Positions 31,296 to 43,183 of a stretch of DNA of 64,000 nucleotides are shown here, one piece after another (the first letter of the stretch is position 1; every line of letters begins with the position of its first letter). The notes under the pieces were generated by a model. The model worked only from the letters and a program-made list of their open reading frames with translations. It did not search any database and was not told where the DNA came from. The translations under genes and the position numbers were made by a program. The stretch spans positions 1 through 64,000 of the forward strand of contig CAJQUW010008621.1 of the NCBI GenBank assembly GCA_907163375.1. Direction: 5' to 3'. Source of the stretch: Prostheceraeus crozeri (taxonomy: Eukaryota; Platyhelminthes; Polycladida; Euryleptidae).

Positions 31296-33924
31296 AAACG
31301 GATTTTATATCTCAACATTCCAAGAGAGAGAGAGACTACCTTCTATCCTTTTAAGCAATCTGTGTTCGATCAATAATAAGTTTGATGATCTTCACAGCCA
31401 AGTCATCGCACTTAACCCCGACATTGTTATCTGCACTGAAACATGGCTCTCTCCCAAGAATCCAACGCAGAGCATTCAAATGGCAGGATATGAGTGTCAT
31501 CGCACCGATCGAAAGAATGATTCTGGACGAGGAGGAGTGGCAATCTGGACAAAGAAGTTTTTGCGCGCTATCCAGATATCCACACCCACTTTTGATGAGG
31601 TTGAGGTTTGTTGCATCCAAATCCCTACTTCCAAAATAGTATTCACGGGAATGTATATTCCGCCTGGGATCGTCAATTCAAATTTCAAGAGGATTTGTGA
31701 CACCCTCAGTGACTGTCTTGATCATCATCTCAGTAATCTTCCTCTTCATCGACTAATCGCGGCTGGTGACTTTAACCGATACAATCGCTCCTTCCTTGAA
31801 TTTGGATTCTCCTTGATTAATATTGTACGTGGTGCGACTCGACAGACTGCCAACCTCGACCTCATTTTCGTGGACAAGAGCTTGTCAAATGACTATCTTC
31901 CCAAAAACGTCTCAATTGGTGCTCCAATAGCCGGCTCAGATCATGCTACTGTTCTTGCTAAGACAAAAGTATTGGTGAAGCAGCGTGTGGTGAAGAAACA
32001 TATCTTCTATGACTTACGCTTGTCGAACATTCTTGCATTTGAAAGATCTTTCCTTGACAATGACTTTTCACGCTTGTATGCTCCGAATGATATCGACACC
32101 AAATGTGATATTTTTTATGGATTCATGTATGATGCACTGAAGTTAATTCCGCAAACAACAGTCTATTTGACTGACAATGATGCTCCATGGATCTCACCTC
32201 TTTTAAAGATCCTGATAAACCGCCGATGGGAGGCTTATCGTGCTCGAAACTGGCCCTTGTTCAATGGTTTGAAAGTCAAGGTAAAACAAGAAATTCTGAA
32301 GGCCAAGCAGTACTACTTTCGCTCTAAATGCTCGGATTCCGCAAGGGGTCTATAGTCATTCGTCAACATGGAGAGGGGAAAATCTGGAAGAGATCCCAGT
32401 GATTGGCTCAGAAACTCCAGTAATCCATCCGAGGTGCTCAATACGATCAATGACTATTACTGTAGCATTGCCAACAACTCCAGTTTTGACTTCGTCGACG
32501 GGTCTCCAGACGACTGCTGGTTACCTGAGTTAAGTGTTGAGGGCATCTGGAGCATTCTTTCACGACTCCCACCAAAGGCAACTGGAAGTGATTCTGTGCC
32601 TACTGCAGTTTACAAGAAGTGCTCTCTGGTCCTCGCTGAGCCGATCCATCACCTCATCAGTGAATGCCTGCGCCAAAGACGTTTTCCACTGATCTGGAAA
32701 ATTGGTGACATAATCCCGATCCCCAAAACCTCGGAGAATGTAATAGAAAAATCCAGACCGATTAGCCTCTTGCCAATTCCAGCCAAGATTGCCGAGCGTG
32801 TCATCCTATCAAGCATCCGTCCCCAGCTAACAGCTCACCTTGGTGCTAATCAATACGGGATTAGGAAGAAATCATCAACAACTCACGCTGTCATCTATGC
32901 TCACGATGCCCTAACCAGATTTGCCGATGACCCACATACGGGAGCCGCTATTCTGATCAGCTTTGACCTCTCCAAGGCCTTTGACAGAGTTTGTCACTCA
33001 AAGCTGCTTTCCAAGGCCAGTCAGATGAATCTTCCTGCGGGATTTCTGTTGTTATTGAAGAGCTACTTATCGGACAGGCAACAGAGAGTACGCATTGATG
33101 GACAGAAGAGTGAATTGATGAAGGTCACAGGAGGAGTGCCACAGGGGTCCCTCCTAGGACCTTATTTGTTCGGCATTTATATTTCATCGCTTCAGACTAT
33201 TTTCCCCTCGAACCACATAATCAAGTATGTTGACGACATTTGTTTCTTATCAAGAGTCCGAAAGTCCAGCATTCCAAAGGATCTTGCTGAGATCGAAAGT
33301 GATCTTGACAATATTTCAGATTGGGTTGCGTCAAATGAATTGACCTTGAATACGGAGAAAACCACTGGTCTAGTGAATTACCGCGGTGGATTCAAGAGCA
33401 TTTGCAGTATCGAGGGTGCCATCCCAACTGTCAAGTTCCAAGACAGCATTCGGTTTCTTGGGGTTCATTTGGATGCGAACCTTGGATGGAGAGGCCATGT
33501 AAAGTTCATCGAGAAAAAGTGTGCTCAACGCATGTACATTCTGAGGCGGGTCAGATCTGTCACTAGTATTGATGACTTCACTACCATTTATCAAGCATTG
33601 GTTCGGTCGCTGATAGAGTACTGCTGCCCAGCGTTTGTGGGAATCTCCTCAACAGACTCAAACCGACTGGAGAAGATTCAGAGGCGCTGTCTGAAAATCA
33701 AATCGCGTGATCTGAAGCTGGATGACATTGAAGCTAGAAGATGGTCGCAAGCTATCAACACCTTCAACAGCCTGGAAAGATTAGAGACTTCCATCAGAGA
33801 ATTGTTCCCCAGCTATTTACCAAGTGGGCGTCTCGCCGTACCATTCTGTAGAACTTTGCGTCGTCAAAATTCTTTTTTTCCACGCATTTGTAGCACCCTT
33901 TCAAGGTCATCTACGAGACACTAA
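31258..33924 (+). pseudogene. LINE ORF2: endonuclease-reverse transcriptase with one in-frame stop
   Basis: The start ATG at 31,258 overlaps the end of ORF1. Endonuclease motifs: LSNLCSINNKFDDL, CTETWLSP, SGRGGVAIW, MYIPPG, AAGDFNRY, NLDLIFVDK and GSDHATV. After residue 365 a TAG (32,353-32,355) stands where relatives commonly have Trp, consistent with a TGG-to-TAG change, and the same frame continues to 33,924. RT motifs: KATGSDSVPTAVY, SRPISLLPIPAK, SFDLSKAFDRV, GGVPQGSLLGPYLF and IKYVDDICFL. The last has YVDD in place of the usual FADD or YADD. The end reads VPFCRTLRRQNSFFPRI. Without the stop the ORF would be full length (about 888 codons). Confidence 0.85.
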
Positions 33925-34080
33925 ATGCACGTGACTATTAGTTTTATACTTGCTTTTGTACGCGTATACGAATGTGTTCTTAGTTTCGACTAAACAAAAC
34001 TGTCATTCTGCTACTTTTATCTGTGTATTTTATTTCTGATTTCTATTCGACGATACAATATAAACATTTCTCTCTCCCCC

Positions 34081-36114
34081 CCCCGCCTACATGACGCACA
34101 ATGTAAAATAACATAAATGAAAACTGACTAAACTATGCCCCGAAGTGTCCATGGGTCTACGTCACCTAAACATAAACGGCTTTCGAAAACCGCACATATG
34201 CTCCCCTAACGAAACTCGTGCGATAATACCTTTCTAGTATAAAATTGTCGCATTATGCAAATAAAATCCGGAGAGAATACCTGAAAGAAAAAGCTGGCTA
34301 AAAATACCACATATCTTCATGTGGTTGGACTGCTTAAAACGTAGCCTACTTCATGCATTTATAGGCTAATTGCAACCCTGTTTATTGCGTGGTGAAGCAT
34401 TCTCAACAAGGCATCGAACGCCAATTAGCACTCACGAAGTTGATGGCTAAATCACTTACTTTCATATTGAGAAGATATTCATTGCGAACGGAACAAAATT
34501 AATGTGCCATCATATTGCTCATTAAGTCATTCAGTTAATGCTTTTGCAAATTCTAAAGAAGATCAACCTCAGGCTTAGAAAGTGCTTTTAAAAGTTAAAG
34601 TCGGCGTGGGCCATTTTCACATAACCGATTCAAATAATGTCACAAATAATGGCCACGTTGGATATGAGAAGCGGTGGCGGACCAACCAACATGGGTCGGC
34701 GGGACACGCGCTGCCCACCAATGCACAACAACCTACACCTAAAGATTCAAGTTGCCCATTTGAAATAACTGAATATAATTACTGAAAACGATTGGTACAA
34801 CATATAGTATAGGCTTATCACGTTTGAGAATGATTGACTTTACATGATGCAGAGTGGTAGTAGGTGTAATGGCTTCTTAGTCTCATAGCCGCGTATCTCA
34901 AACTAATGAATTGATGTTGTGCGATAATTGCGTTGTGCATGAATAACACATGCTTATCAATATCTCATTTAAACATTGCTTAACAGCTGCGCGCTATTGT
35001 GAAATCAAGGCTCAATGCCGATGATAGAAAGTGATGGAAAATAGATAGTCAAAAGCGGTCGCCTGATCCTATATGCTGCGTAGAAGTACCCTTGAGATTG
35101 AGACAATGGACCTCAGCCATTCTATGCGAACAAAAGCGGCATAAAAATAGGGGTCTCATCCTGTGGGGGTGTGAGGATTCTGTGCGGATATCCACATGAT
35201 TTTTCTGTGTGTATGGGGTGGGGTGGGGACTCAAATATCAATCCCCACGGCAAGCCTGCCTTTTGGTCACTGTTGCAACAAAAATCTTTGGCGGAGAATT
35301 TAAAAAGACAGTATGAATCGCAGTTTTCTATTAGTTTTTTTGCTCATTAATTTTTCATTGACGTTCATAGAACTGTATTTATTTCAATCGGCAATTTTTT
35401 TTCTCAAATTATTTCCACGCCACCCAAATATACCACGGAGGGATCGTATACGTTTCACGCAGGAGACGACCGATGTGGACTAAAGCTGTCGTTGCTAAAA
35501 CTGTTTCTACCAGCCCCAAGTTTGCGCACTTCGTACATTGTACAAATTATGCACACTGTTTCATTTGATATCATCAATATTCCATATTCAGTCGACGATG
35601 ACCAGTTAGTCGCAATTCCATGTCCTTCCGAATTCCGGAAACTTCAATTTCTTTTTCTTTAGACATCTCGTTTTCAATTTAATTCTCATACGATGATGAA
35701 AGTCATCCCAGTAGCCATTTATAATAGAATATAATGCTTACTAATTTAAATTATTAGTTAAAGTAGTCCTAATGAGGACTGATGGCGTTCTCCAATTCGC
35801 AAGTGTACAAAGGCAATGCTACTGTAACCATTGGATTAATCAGTTCTTAAAGAACTCAATGTAGCTTTCTCGTGGCAACGAATTAAAATTGATCAGCTTT
35901 GGCCCAATATCTGGTAAAAATTGAAATCTTAAGACTTGTACTAATACCATAGATTCCAAACACTGCCGTATACACTTTCAAAACAGACGTCTAATATACT
36001 GTACCGACTACAGATGCTGATAGTGGAAATAAAATAAGACAATGGACACCATAGGTTAAGGAAATTAAAAATGGATATTATAAAACAACAGGAAATAGAT
36101 GAATAGAAATTGGA
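34081..36114. other. Non-coding stretch
   Basis: About 2 kb with no supported gene. It starts with a C-rich run (34,076-34,085) and contains a short GC-rich patch near 34,670-34,730 without identity. Confidence 0.5.
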
Positions 36115-36258
36115 AAAGTTTATTATTTATTATTTATTATTTATTTAGTTATTATTTATTAGTTTATTATTATTATTATAGTTATTATTATTAGCTATTT
36201 ATTATTTATTATTTATTTATTTATTATTATTATTTATTATGGATTTATTTAACTAATT
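36115..36258. repeat. TTATTTATT-type AT-rich microsatellite
   Basis: Imperfect TTTA/TTAT and ATT repeats over about 140 bases. Confidence 0.85.
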
Positions 36259-36600
36259 ATTTACCTTCATCGACAATCAAAGTCAAATCTGCCGTCTTGT
36301 ACAGAAATAAATTTCAACTTTCATTCCATATGTTATATATCCAGGAGTCCATGTCTGAATGCACTTAAATGCGATGGTTTCCAATAGCGATAGCGGACAT
36401 TTTATGTTAATCTATGCTTATTTTTATTGCTATGAACTTTGAGTATTTTAGATTCTATATGTATGTAAAGTTTCAAATTCTATAGCTAGTGCTTAGTCAT
36501 TAAGTTGATAATGCTCAATAGAATATGAGCGAAACGTTGAAAAATTCATTGTCGCTTTTATTTATTTCAAAATTAATTAATAGGACTAACCGAAATGTCG
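36259..36600. other. Non-coding stretch
   Basis: AT-rich, no gene recognised. Confidence 0.4.
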
Positions 36601-36611
36601 ATAGCCATATA

Positions 36612-36801
36612 TCCGAAAAGGTAGGTTTAAGCCACCTTCCATAATTGATCCTCCAAGCATAACCCAGATTTCCAAGCATGCCTCCTGCGTTTTTTGCGAA
36701 ACAGGTAATATTTATATATTCTTCTGTTCCTCCTTCGTATATGTATTCATCACATTTCTTTGTATCAATCAGTCCGAATGCCGTTTTAACCATCCTCGGA
36801 A
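36612..36801 (-). CDS. Possible single exon resembling glucose-6-phosphatase
   Basis: The minus-strand frame reads MVKTAFGLIDTKKCDEY, GTEEYINITCFAKNAG and GMLGNLGYAWRINYG. The spacing of KKC, EEYINIT, FA and KN-G-LG-LG-A recalls the segment after the catalytic region of vertebrate glucose-6-phosphatase (words WC, EWVHIDTTPFA and KNLG near residues 235-265). That enzyme is an ER-membrane hydrolase. A tttgtag acceptor lies near 36,816 and a weak donor (AAGGTGG) near 36,640. No catalytic PSGH exon or other exon was found nearby, so this may be a lone exon of a larger gene, a relic, or chance. The frame is unusually rich in Gly and Cys for this AT-rich DNA. Confidence 0.3.
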
Positions 36802-36829
36802 TTTCTACAAAGATGTCAAGTATTAGGAT

Positions 36830-37756
36830 GTCAAGTAATTATGCCAACAAAATTTTGAATATTGCAATCTTCATAGTATAAATAAGCCAGACTTGTGTTG
36901 TAATTGTAATTGCAATTACTCGTACGATTACGTGATAACAATTACTGTATTTAGTTATTGTAGTCAATAACATTTTCTGATGAGTCACTTAATGATGAGT
37001 GAATAACTTATATTAATTTTTTTCATCTTTTTTAATCGGTAAATTTTATTTAATCTGATGAGTAAGTATTTGTAATTGCTATCAATTACATTTTGAGCCA
37101 TGTAACAGAGACGTGATTGCAGTTTTTTGCGGTAAGACCTGTTAGACATTCATTAAGCATGCCGTTTAAATTGCATCATTCTCCTCGTCGATAATGCATT
37201 ACCATACTTAGATGTGTGTCGGGTGCACTACCACCGGTAATTTTTTTTTCAAAGAAATTTGCGATGATACTTATTTCCAGAATCTAAATTAAGAACCGGT
37301 GTTATTATATTCTTTCTCCCTAATCTTAACTGCCGATCGGAGACTGTGCATCAGAAAACTATATTACATAAATTCCCCCTCGCAAAGAGAGAGGCAAATA
37401 AATTCTTCTAGAAACCATTGTGAAAATCTTTAAATCAATGTTAATCTTAGCAGAGATGCAATTGCGAACATGAAGTTTCCTAGAAGCCACAAGTCACGAT
37501 ATCCTAGCACGGTATGTTCAGACTGAATCGTATAGTAGAGATGTAAGGCGGAAGTACTTCCGGGAAAGAATAAAATGGTGGCAGTTCAGCACAATTTTAC
37601 AAGCGTCGTCTGTTTTTCCTGAGAGCAATTGTAATTTATCTTAGAATGCCCACCGGAAAAAGAAATAATGGAGAAACGTATAATGTAATGCCGACAATTA
37701 TCTAAAAAAATTAGTGAAATAATTGAAATGTAACTGAAGAAAAGCGGAGCAATTTA
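36830..37756. other. Non-coding stretch
   Basis: About 0.9 kb of AT-rich sequence without recognised features, ending at the 3' tail of the next LINE. Confidence 0.5.
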
Positions 37757-40215
37757 ATGATAATAATAATCGTTGCTTTATTCAGCACTTCAAACAGAAA
37801 TTCAGAAGTGGCAAGACACTTGAAAGATGATCTAAAACATAATGATATGACCTAAAATAAGAACATCTAAAGGTCATGAAGAATCATGCAAATCTCACAA
37901 ATGAGTCTTGGAAGCGTCGCGTTTACGTTTTTACTGTCCTGTGGCTCTTACTTTGGCGAAGGGAATATCTCGATGAATTGCAGTTGCACATGACATGCAA
38001 TAAGTGTACCGGATCAAGGACCTTAACAGCAATTCGACTGGCTAATCCATTGCAAAAGTCCGAGAATATTTCTCTGCCTCCAATTGAAAGAAGTTTGAAA
38101 ATCCTCCGTTCCAGAGTCAACAATTTTTCAAATCAACATTTAGATACATTAAAACATGCAGGGTAGGCATAACTGGCGACGGAGAGAAGCATCAAGCAAT
38201 AGACAGTCCAGAGTGTGTTCGCTGGAGCATTGACTTGTTTTAAGCAATACAGCATGTAGATCCGCTTTCTCACTTTAGTTAGCACGTAGTTAATGCGTTC
38301 TGACCATTGAAGATTGTTGTAAATTACAATCCCAAGTAACTTGATACATGGTACTTCTTCGATTTCGCAATTTGCATGGCGATCCACAAGTGTTGAAACT
38401 GATATTGAATGTTGAGCAATGATGCTCATTACTTAAGATTTGCTGCGATTAAACTGCAAGCCATCGGCAGTGGACCAAGACATAATGCTATCCAGGTCAT
38501 CATTCAAATGATCCTCATGAGTATTTCTCACAAAATAGAGCAGGCACAAGTCGTCAGAAAATTTGACTAGGGTGCTGTTTGTAGAAGTCGCTCTCAAGCT
38601 GTCAACAGAAATCGCAAAAAGCATTGGGAAAAGTACTCCTCCTTGAGGAATACCACACAATGAGCAATGACTCTTCGAATATAAGTCGCCAACTTTAATG
38701 TTCTGACTGCGGTCTTGAAGATAGGAACGCATCCATTGGAGCAATTCCTTTGGTGCTTTGAGTCTTTCGAGTGCTTTGAAGATGGTAGAATGTGGAATCT
38801 TGTCGAAAGCTTTGCTGTAGTCTACCGATAATACACGCACATCTCCGGGGGAATCTAGGAGAGAGAGAATGCGGTTCGTAATAAATGTCAATGCAGAAAC
38901 CGTTTGATCTGGGAATGAACGCGAATTGACAATGTTGTAATTGAGTCATGATCTGCATAAACCACTTCTTTAAAACAAGCTTTTCTAGCACCTTTGTGAC
39001 ACACGACAATAGTGAGTCAGGACGAAAATCCAGCACTGATGGATTGGAGCATTTGTCAATCTGAATAACAGTCGCCCGTTTGAATACATCTAGAACAATT
39101 CCCTTGGTGACACTTAAAACACACAGATGATGAAAAATAGGTGAGAGAATTTCACAATAGTCTTTCAAAATCCAAACAGGGATATTGTCAGGCCCCGGCG
39201 ACCCATTTTTCATAGATCGAATAATTGAGATGACATCCAATTGCGATATTTCAATAACTGAAGACGGAAAAGCTTCTTTACAAACAGTAGTTTTCATCAA
39301 CTGGCTGTGAATTATGGACAGATGAGGACATCGGCAAGAACATTAGGATCAAAACTTGGATAGTTTGGCTTTCGATTAAGTAGCTTATTTACGGAGTTCC
39401 ACATTTTGGATGTATTTCTGGTGTTGATCGCTTTCAATAGATGATCATTCGTAAGTTTGCTGATCTTTTAAATAACTTCTTTCCGTAGTCTAAGAAATTA
39501 GAGGGTTTTGTGCTCCTTGTACGCTCGGTCGCGTTTATTTATCAGGTGCTTTTGGGAAAGTTTAATCCACGGCTTGTCATCGCTTCTCAATCTAACCGTT
39601 ATAAGGGGGGAAAGAATGTTCATTAGACGTGATAATAAATTCAGAAACAGTGAGGATGCGGAGTCTAAATCACTCATTTGAAGTATTTCTCCAAGTTCAA
39701 CACTATTGCATAAGGCGGAGTGGACATTTGCACACGAAACCGGTTTCTTTCGGCGGAATTTGATTTTCTTGACAACAGGGGGATCACGATTTACTTTAGA
39801 TGGACAGAAAATAACTGAGTGGTCAGATCTTCCCAATGGCGGAAGATCATTAGCGTCAAAGTAGGCACCTGGGCAGTCACTTAAGATGTAATCGAGTTGA
39901 ACTTGGCCTCGTGTAGGGAACTCGAAGAAACAACCAGAAGCATTTATCATAGGAACTTTGACGGATAATCTATTGAAATCTCCGCAGACTACGGATGTCT
40001 TTTACCCGCATGTGCCTGACCACCATGAGCAATGAAGTCTACCAATGCATCAAGGGCAGCTGAATGAAACCTTGAGTCATCCCCGGTCTGAATGGGAATG
40101 AGCAACAACCATGATCTTGAAAGATTCAATCATGAACGATAGAAATTTAGTTTTACAGCCCGAAACATTGAGAACTAGACAGTCACATAAATTGATGGAG
40201 AAAACATCTCGATAA
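37757..40215 (-). mobile_element. Decayed CR1-group LINE, 5'-truncated
   Basis: On the minus strand: an endonuclease remnant with VVCGDFNRLS (about 39,985), LDYILSD and LGRSDHSVIF (39,950-39,800). Then the RT: MKNGSPGPDNIPVWIL, SVDYSKAFDKIPHSTIF (about 38,830), CGIPQGGVLFPMLFA and LVKFSDDLCLLYF, followed by KLLGIVIYNNLQW, KVRKRIYMLYCLK and LERRIFKLL. The 3' tail is an ATTATTATT repeat near 37,757-37,768, preceded by AATAAAG. Coding is broken by a frameshift near 38,895 and in-frame stops near 38,430, 38,131 and in the endonuclease. The catalytic FADD-type box is FSDD, so the Ala is changed. The family differs from the other two CR1-group copies. Confidence 0.85.
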
Positions 40216-40487
40216 TACACAAGTATTATAATCAGTTACATTGACATAGACGTAATTACAGTGTATTATGTAATCAGTTGCATTTTTAAGAAAGAAATTT
40301 ATAGTTGTACTGAATTACATTTTATGAATAATTGATATACTTTTGAAATAAACAATAGTTAGATAGTTGTGTGCAGTCACCAAATCAAATTTGACGGATG
40401 GTCGTGCTCAAAACGGGACGATGAGCGACTATTAAACCATACTGCCGTAAATGCAGACTTTCGAAATCTACAATTTATTCAGAAGCC
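40216..40487. other. Non-coding spacer between LINE and satellite
   Basis: AT-rich sequence with no gene. It is the left flank of the 30-bp array. Confidence 0.5.
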
Positions 40488-43183
40488 GTTGGAGGTCAAA
40501 GCTTGGACTGTCATCGAGGTGGAGGTCGAGGCTTGCATTGTCATCGAGGTAGAGGTCAAGGCTAGGACTGTCATCGAGGGGGAGGTCGAGGCTTGCATTG
40601 ACATCAAGGTGGCGGTCGAGCATTGGATTAACATCGAGGTGAAGGTTGAGACATGGACTGTCATCGAGATGAGGTCGAGGCTAGTACTTTCATCGAGGTG
40701 GAGGTCGAGGCTTGGATTTTCATCAAGGTGGAGGTCAAGGCTTGGACTGTCATCGAGGTGGAAGTCGAGGCTAGTACTTTCATCGAGGTGGAGGTCGAGG
40801 CTAGTACTTTCATCGAGGTGGAGGTCGAGACATGGACTGTCAATGAGGTTGCGGTCGAGGCTTGGACTGTCATCGAGGTGGAGGTTGAGGCATGGACTGT
40901 CATCGAGATGGAGGTCGAGGCTAGTACTTTCATCGAGGTGGATGTCGAGAATTGGATTTTCATCGAGATGGAGGTCGAGGCTTGGACTGTCAATGAGGTT
41001 GCGGTCGAGGCTGGTACTGTCATCGAGGTGGAGGTTGAGGCATGGACTGTCATCGAGATGGAGGTCGAGGCTAGTACTTTCATCGAGGTTGCGGTTGAGG
41101 CTTGGACTTTCATCACGGTTGCGGTCGAGAATGGGATTTCCATCGAGGTGGAGGTCGAGGCTAGAACTTTCATCGAGGTGGAGGTCGAAGCTTGGATTTT
41201 CATCGAGGTGGAGGTCGAGGCTTGGACTGTCATCGAGGTGGAAGTCGAGGCTAGTACTTTCATCGAGCTGGAGATCGAGGCTACTACCTTCATCGAGGTG
41301 GAGGTTGAGGCATGGACTGTCATCGAGATGGAGGTCGAGGCTAGTACTTTCATCGTGGTTGCGGTTGAGGATTGGACTTTCATCGCGGTTGCGGTCGAGA
41401 ATGGGATTTCCATCGAGTGGAGGTCAAGGCTTGGACTGTCATCGAGGTGGAAGTCGAGGCTAGTACTTTCATCGAGGTGGAAGTTGAGGCTAGTACTTTC
41501 ATCGAGGTGGAGGTCGAGGCTAGTACTGTCATCGAGGTGGAGGTTGAGGCATGGACTGTCATCGAGTTGGAGGTCGAGGCTAGTACTTTCATCGAGGTGG
41601 AGGTCGAGGCTTGGATTTTCATCGAGGTGGAGGTCGAGGCTTGAACTGTCATCGAGGTGGAAGTCGAGTCTAGTACTTTCATCGAGGTGGAGGTCGAGGC
41701 TAGTGCTGTCATTGAGGTGGAGGTCGAGGCATGGACTGTCAATGAGGTTGCGGTCGAGGCTGGTACTGCCATCAAGGTGGAGGTCGAGGCTTAGACTGTC
41801 ATTGAGGTGGAGGTTGAGGCATGGACTGTCATCGAGTTGGAGGTCGAGGCATGGACTGTCAATGAGGTTGCGTTCGAGGCTGGTACTGTCATCGAGGTGG
41901 AGGTCGAGAATGGGATTTTCATCGAGGTGGAGGTCGAGGCTTGTACTGTCATCGAGGTGGAAGTCGAGGCTAGTACTTTCATCGAGGTGGAGGTCGAGGC
42001 TAGTACTTTCATCGAGGTGGAGGTCAAGGCTTGGACTGTCATCGAGTTGGAAGTCAAGGCTAGTACTTTCATCGAGGTTGAAGTCGAGGTTAGTACCTTC
42101 ATCGAGATGGAGGTCGACGCTTGAATTTTCATCGAGGTGGAAGTCGAGTCTAGTACTTTCATCGAGGTGGAGGTCGAGGCTAGTACTGTCATTGAGGTGG
42201 AAGTCGAGGCATGGACTGTCAATGAGGTTGCGTTCGAGGCTGGTACTGTCATCGAGGTGGAGGTTGAGGCTTGGATTTTCATCGAGGGGGAGGTCGAGGC
42301 TTGGACTGTCATTGAGGTGGAGGTTGAGGCTTGGACTGTCATCGAGGTGGAGGTTGAGGCATGGACTGTCATCGAGATGGAGGTCGAGGCAAGTACTTTC
42401 ATCGAGGTGGATATCGAGGCTTGGAGATTTTCATCGAGTTGGAGGTCGAGGCTTGGACTGTCATCGAGGTGGAAGTCGAAGCTAGTACTTTCATTGAGGT
42501 GGAGGACGAGACATGGACTGTCAATGAGGTTTGCGGTCGAGGCTCGGACTGTCATCGAGTTGGAGGTCAAGGTTAGTACTTTCATCGACGTGGAGGTCCA
42601 GGCTTGGATTTTCATCGAGTTGGAGGTTGAGGCTAGTACTGTCATTGAGGTGGAGGTCGAGGCTTGGACTGTCATTGAGGTGGAGGTTGAGGCATGGACT
42701 GTCATCGAGATGGAGGTCGAGGCTAGTACTTTCATCGAGGTGGATGTCGAGAATTGGATTTTCATCGAGATGGAGGTCGAGGCTTGGACTGTCAATGAGG
42801 TTGCGGTCGAGGCTGGTACTGTCATCGAGGTGGAGGTTGAGGCATGGACTGTCATCGATTTGGAGGTCGAGGCTAGTACTGTCATCGAGGTTGCGGTTGA
42901 GGCTTGGACTTTCATCACGGTTGGCGGTCGAGAATGGGATTTCCATCGAGGTGGAGGTCGAGGCTAGAACTTTCATCGAGGTGGAGGTCGAAGCTTGGAT
43001 TTTCATCGAGGTGGAGGTCGAGGCTTGGACTGTCATCGAGGTGGAAGTCGAGGCTAGTACTTTCATCGAGATGGAGATCGAGGCTACTACCTTCATCGAG
43101 GTGGAGGTTGAGGCATGGACTGTCATCGAGATGGAGGTCGAGGCTAGTACTTTTCATCGTGGTTGCGGTTGAGGATTGGACTT
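40488..43183. repeat. 30-bp minisatellite array, block 1 (~90 units)
   Basis: Tandem 30-base units built on the core GAGGTGGAGGTCGAGGC plus a variable ten-base end (TAGTACTTTC, TTGGACTGTC, TTGGATTTTC, TGGTACTGTC and others). The first six or so units (40,488-40,670) are the most divergent, as is usual at array edges. One unit type has AATGAGGTTGCGGTCGAG in place of the core. A 32-base unit is present near 42,420 and a single-base gain near 42,533. The block ends in a run of G at about 43,183. Confidence 0.95.

Larger units (their letters stand above)
29950..34080 (+). mobile_element. Near full-length CR1-group LINE
   Basis: Order of parts: a CT-rich, GC-richer 5' UTR (29,950-30,350), ORF1 with PHD-like finger (30,351-31,295), endonuclease-RT ORF2 (31,258-33,924) and a 3' UTR of about 150 nt ending near the CT/C-rich run at 34,070-34,085. 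ORF1 and ORF2 overlap by 38 bases in different frames. Only one coding defect is seen, an in-frame TAG in ORF2. It shares C-terminal words with the LINE nested at 1.8-5.3 kb, so both belong to one clade but different families. Confidence 0.85.

Noticed and set aside
34582-34785. Short open frame in a GC-rich patch
   Set aside because: No recognisable domain, and its composition follows the patch rather than codon use.
36976-37010. CTGATGAGTCAC near a second GATGAGTGA word as a hammerhead candidate
   Set aside because: There is no GAAA after the putative stem II and no closing stem I.
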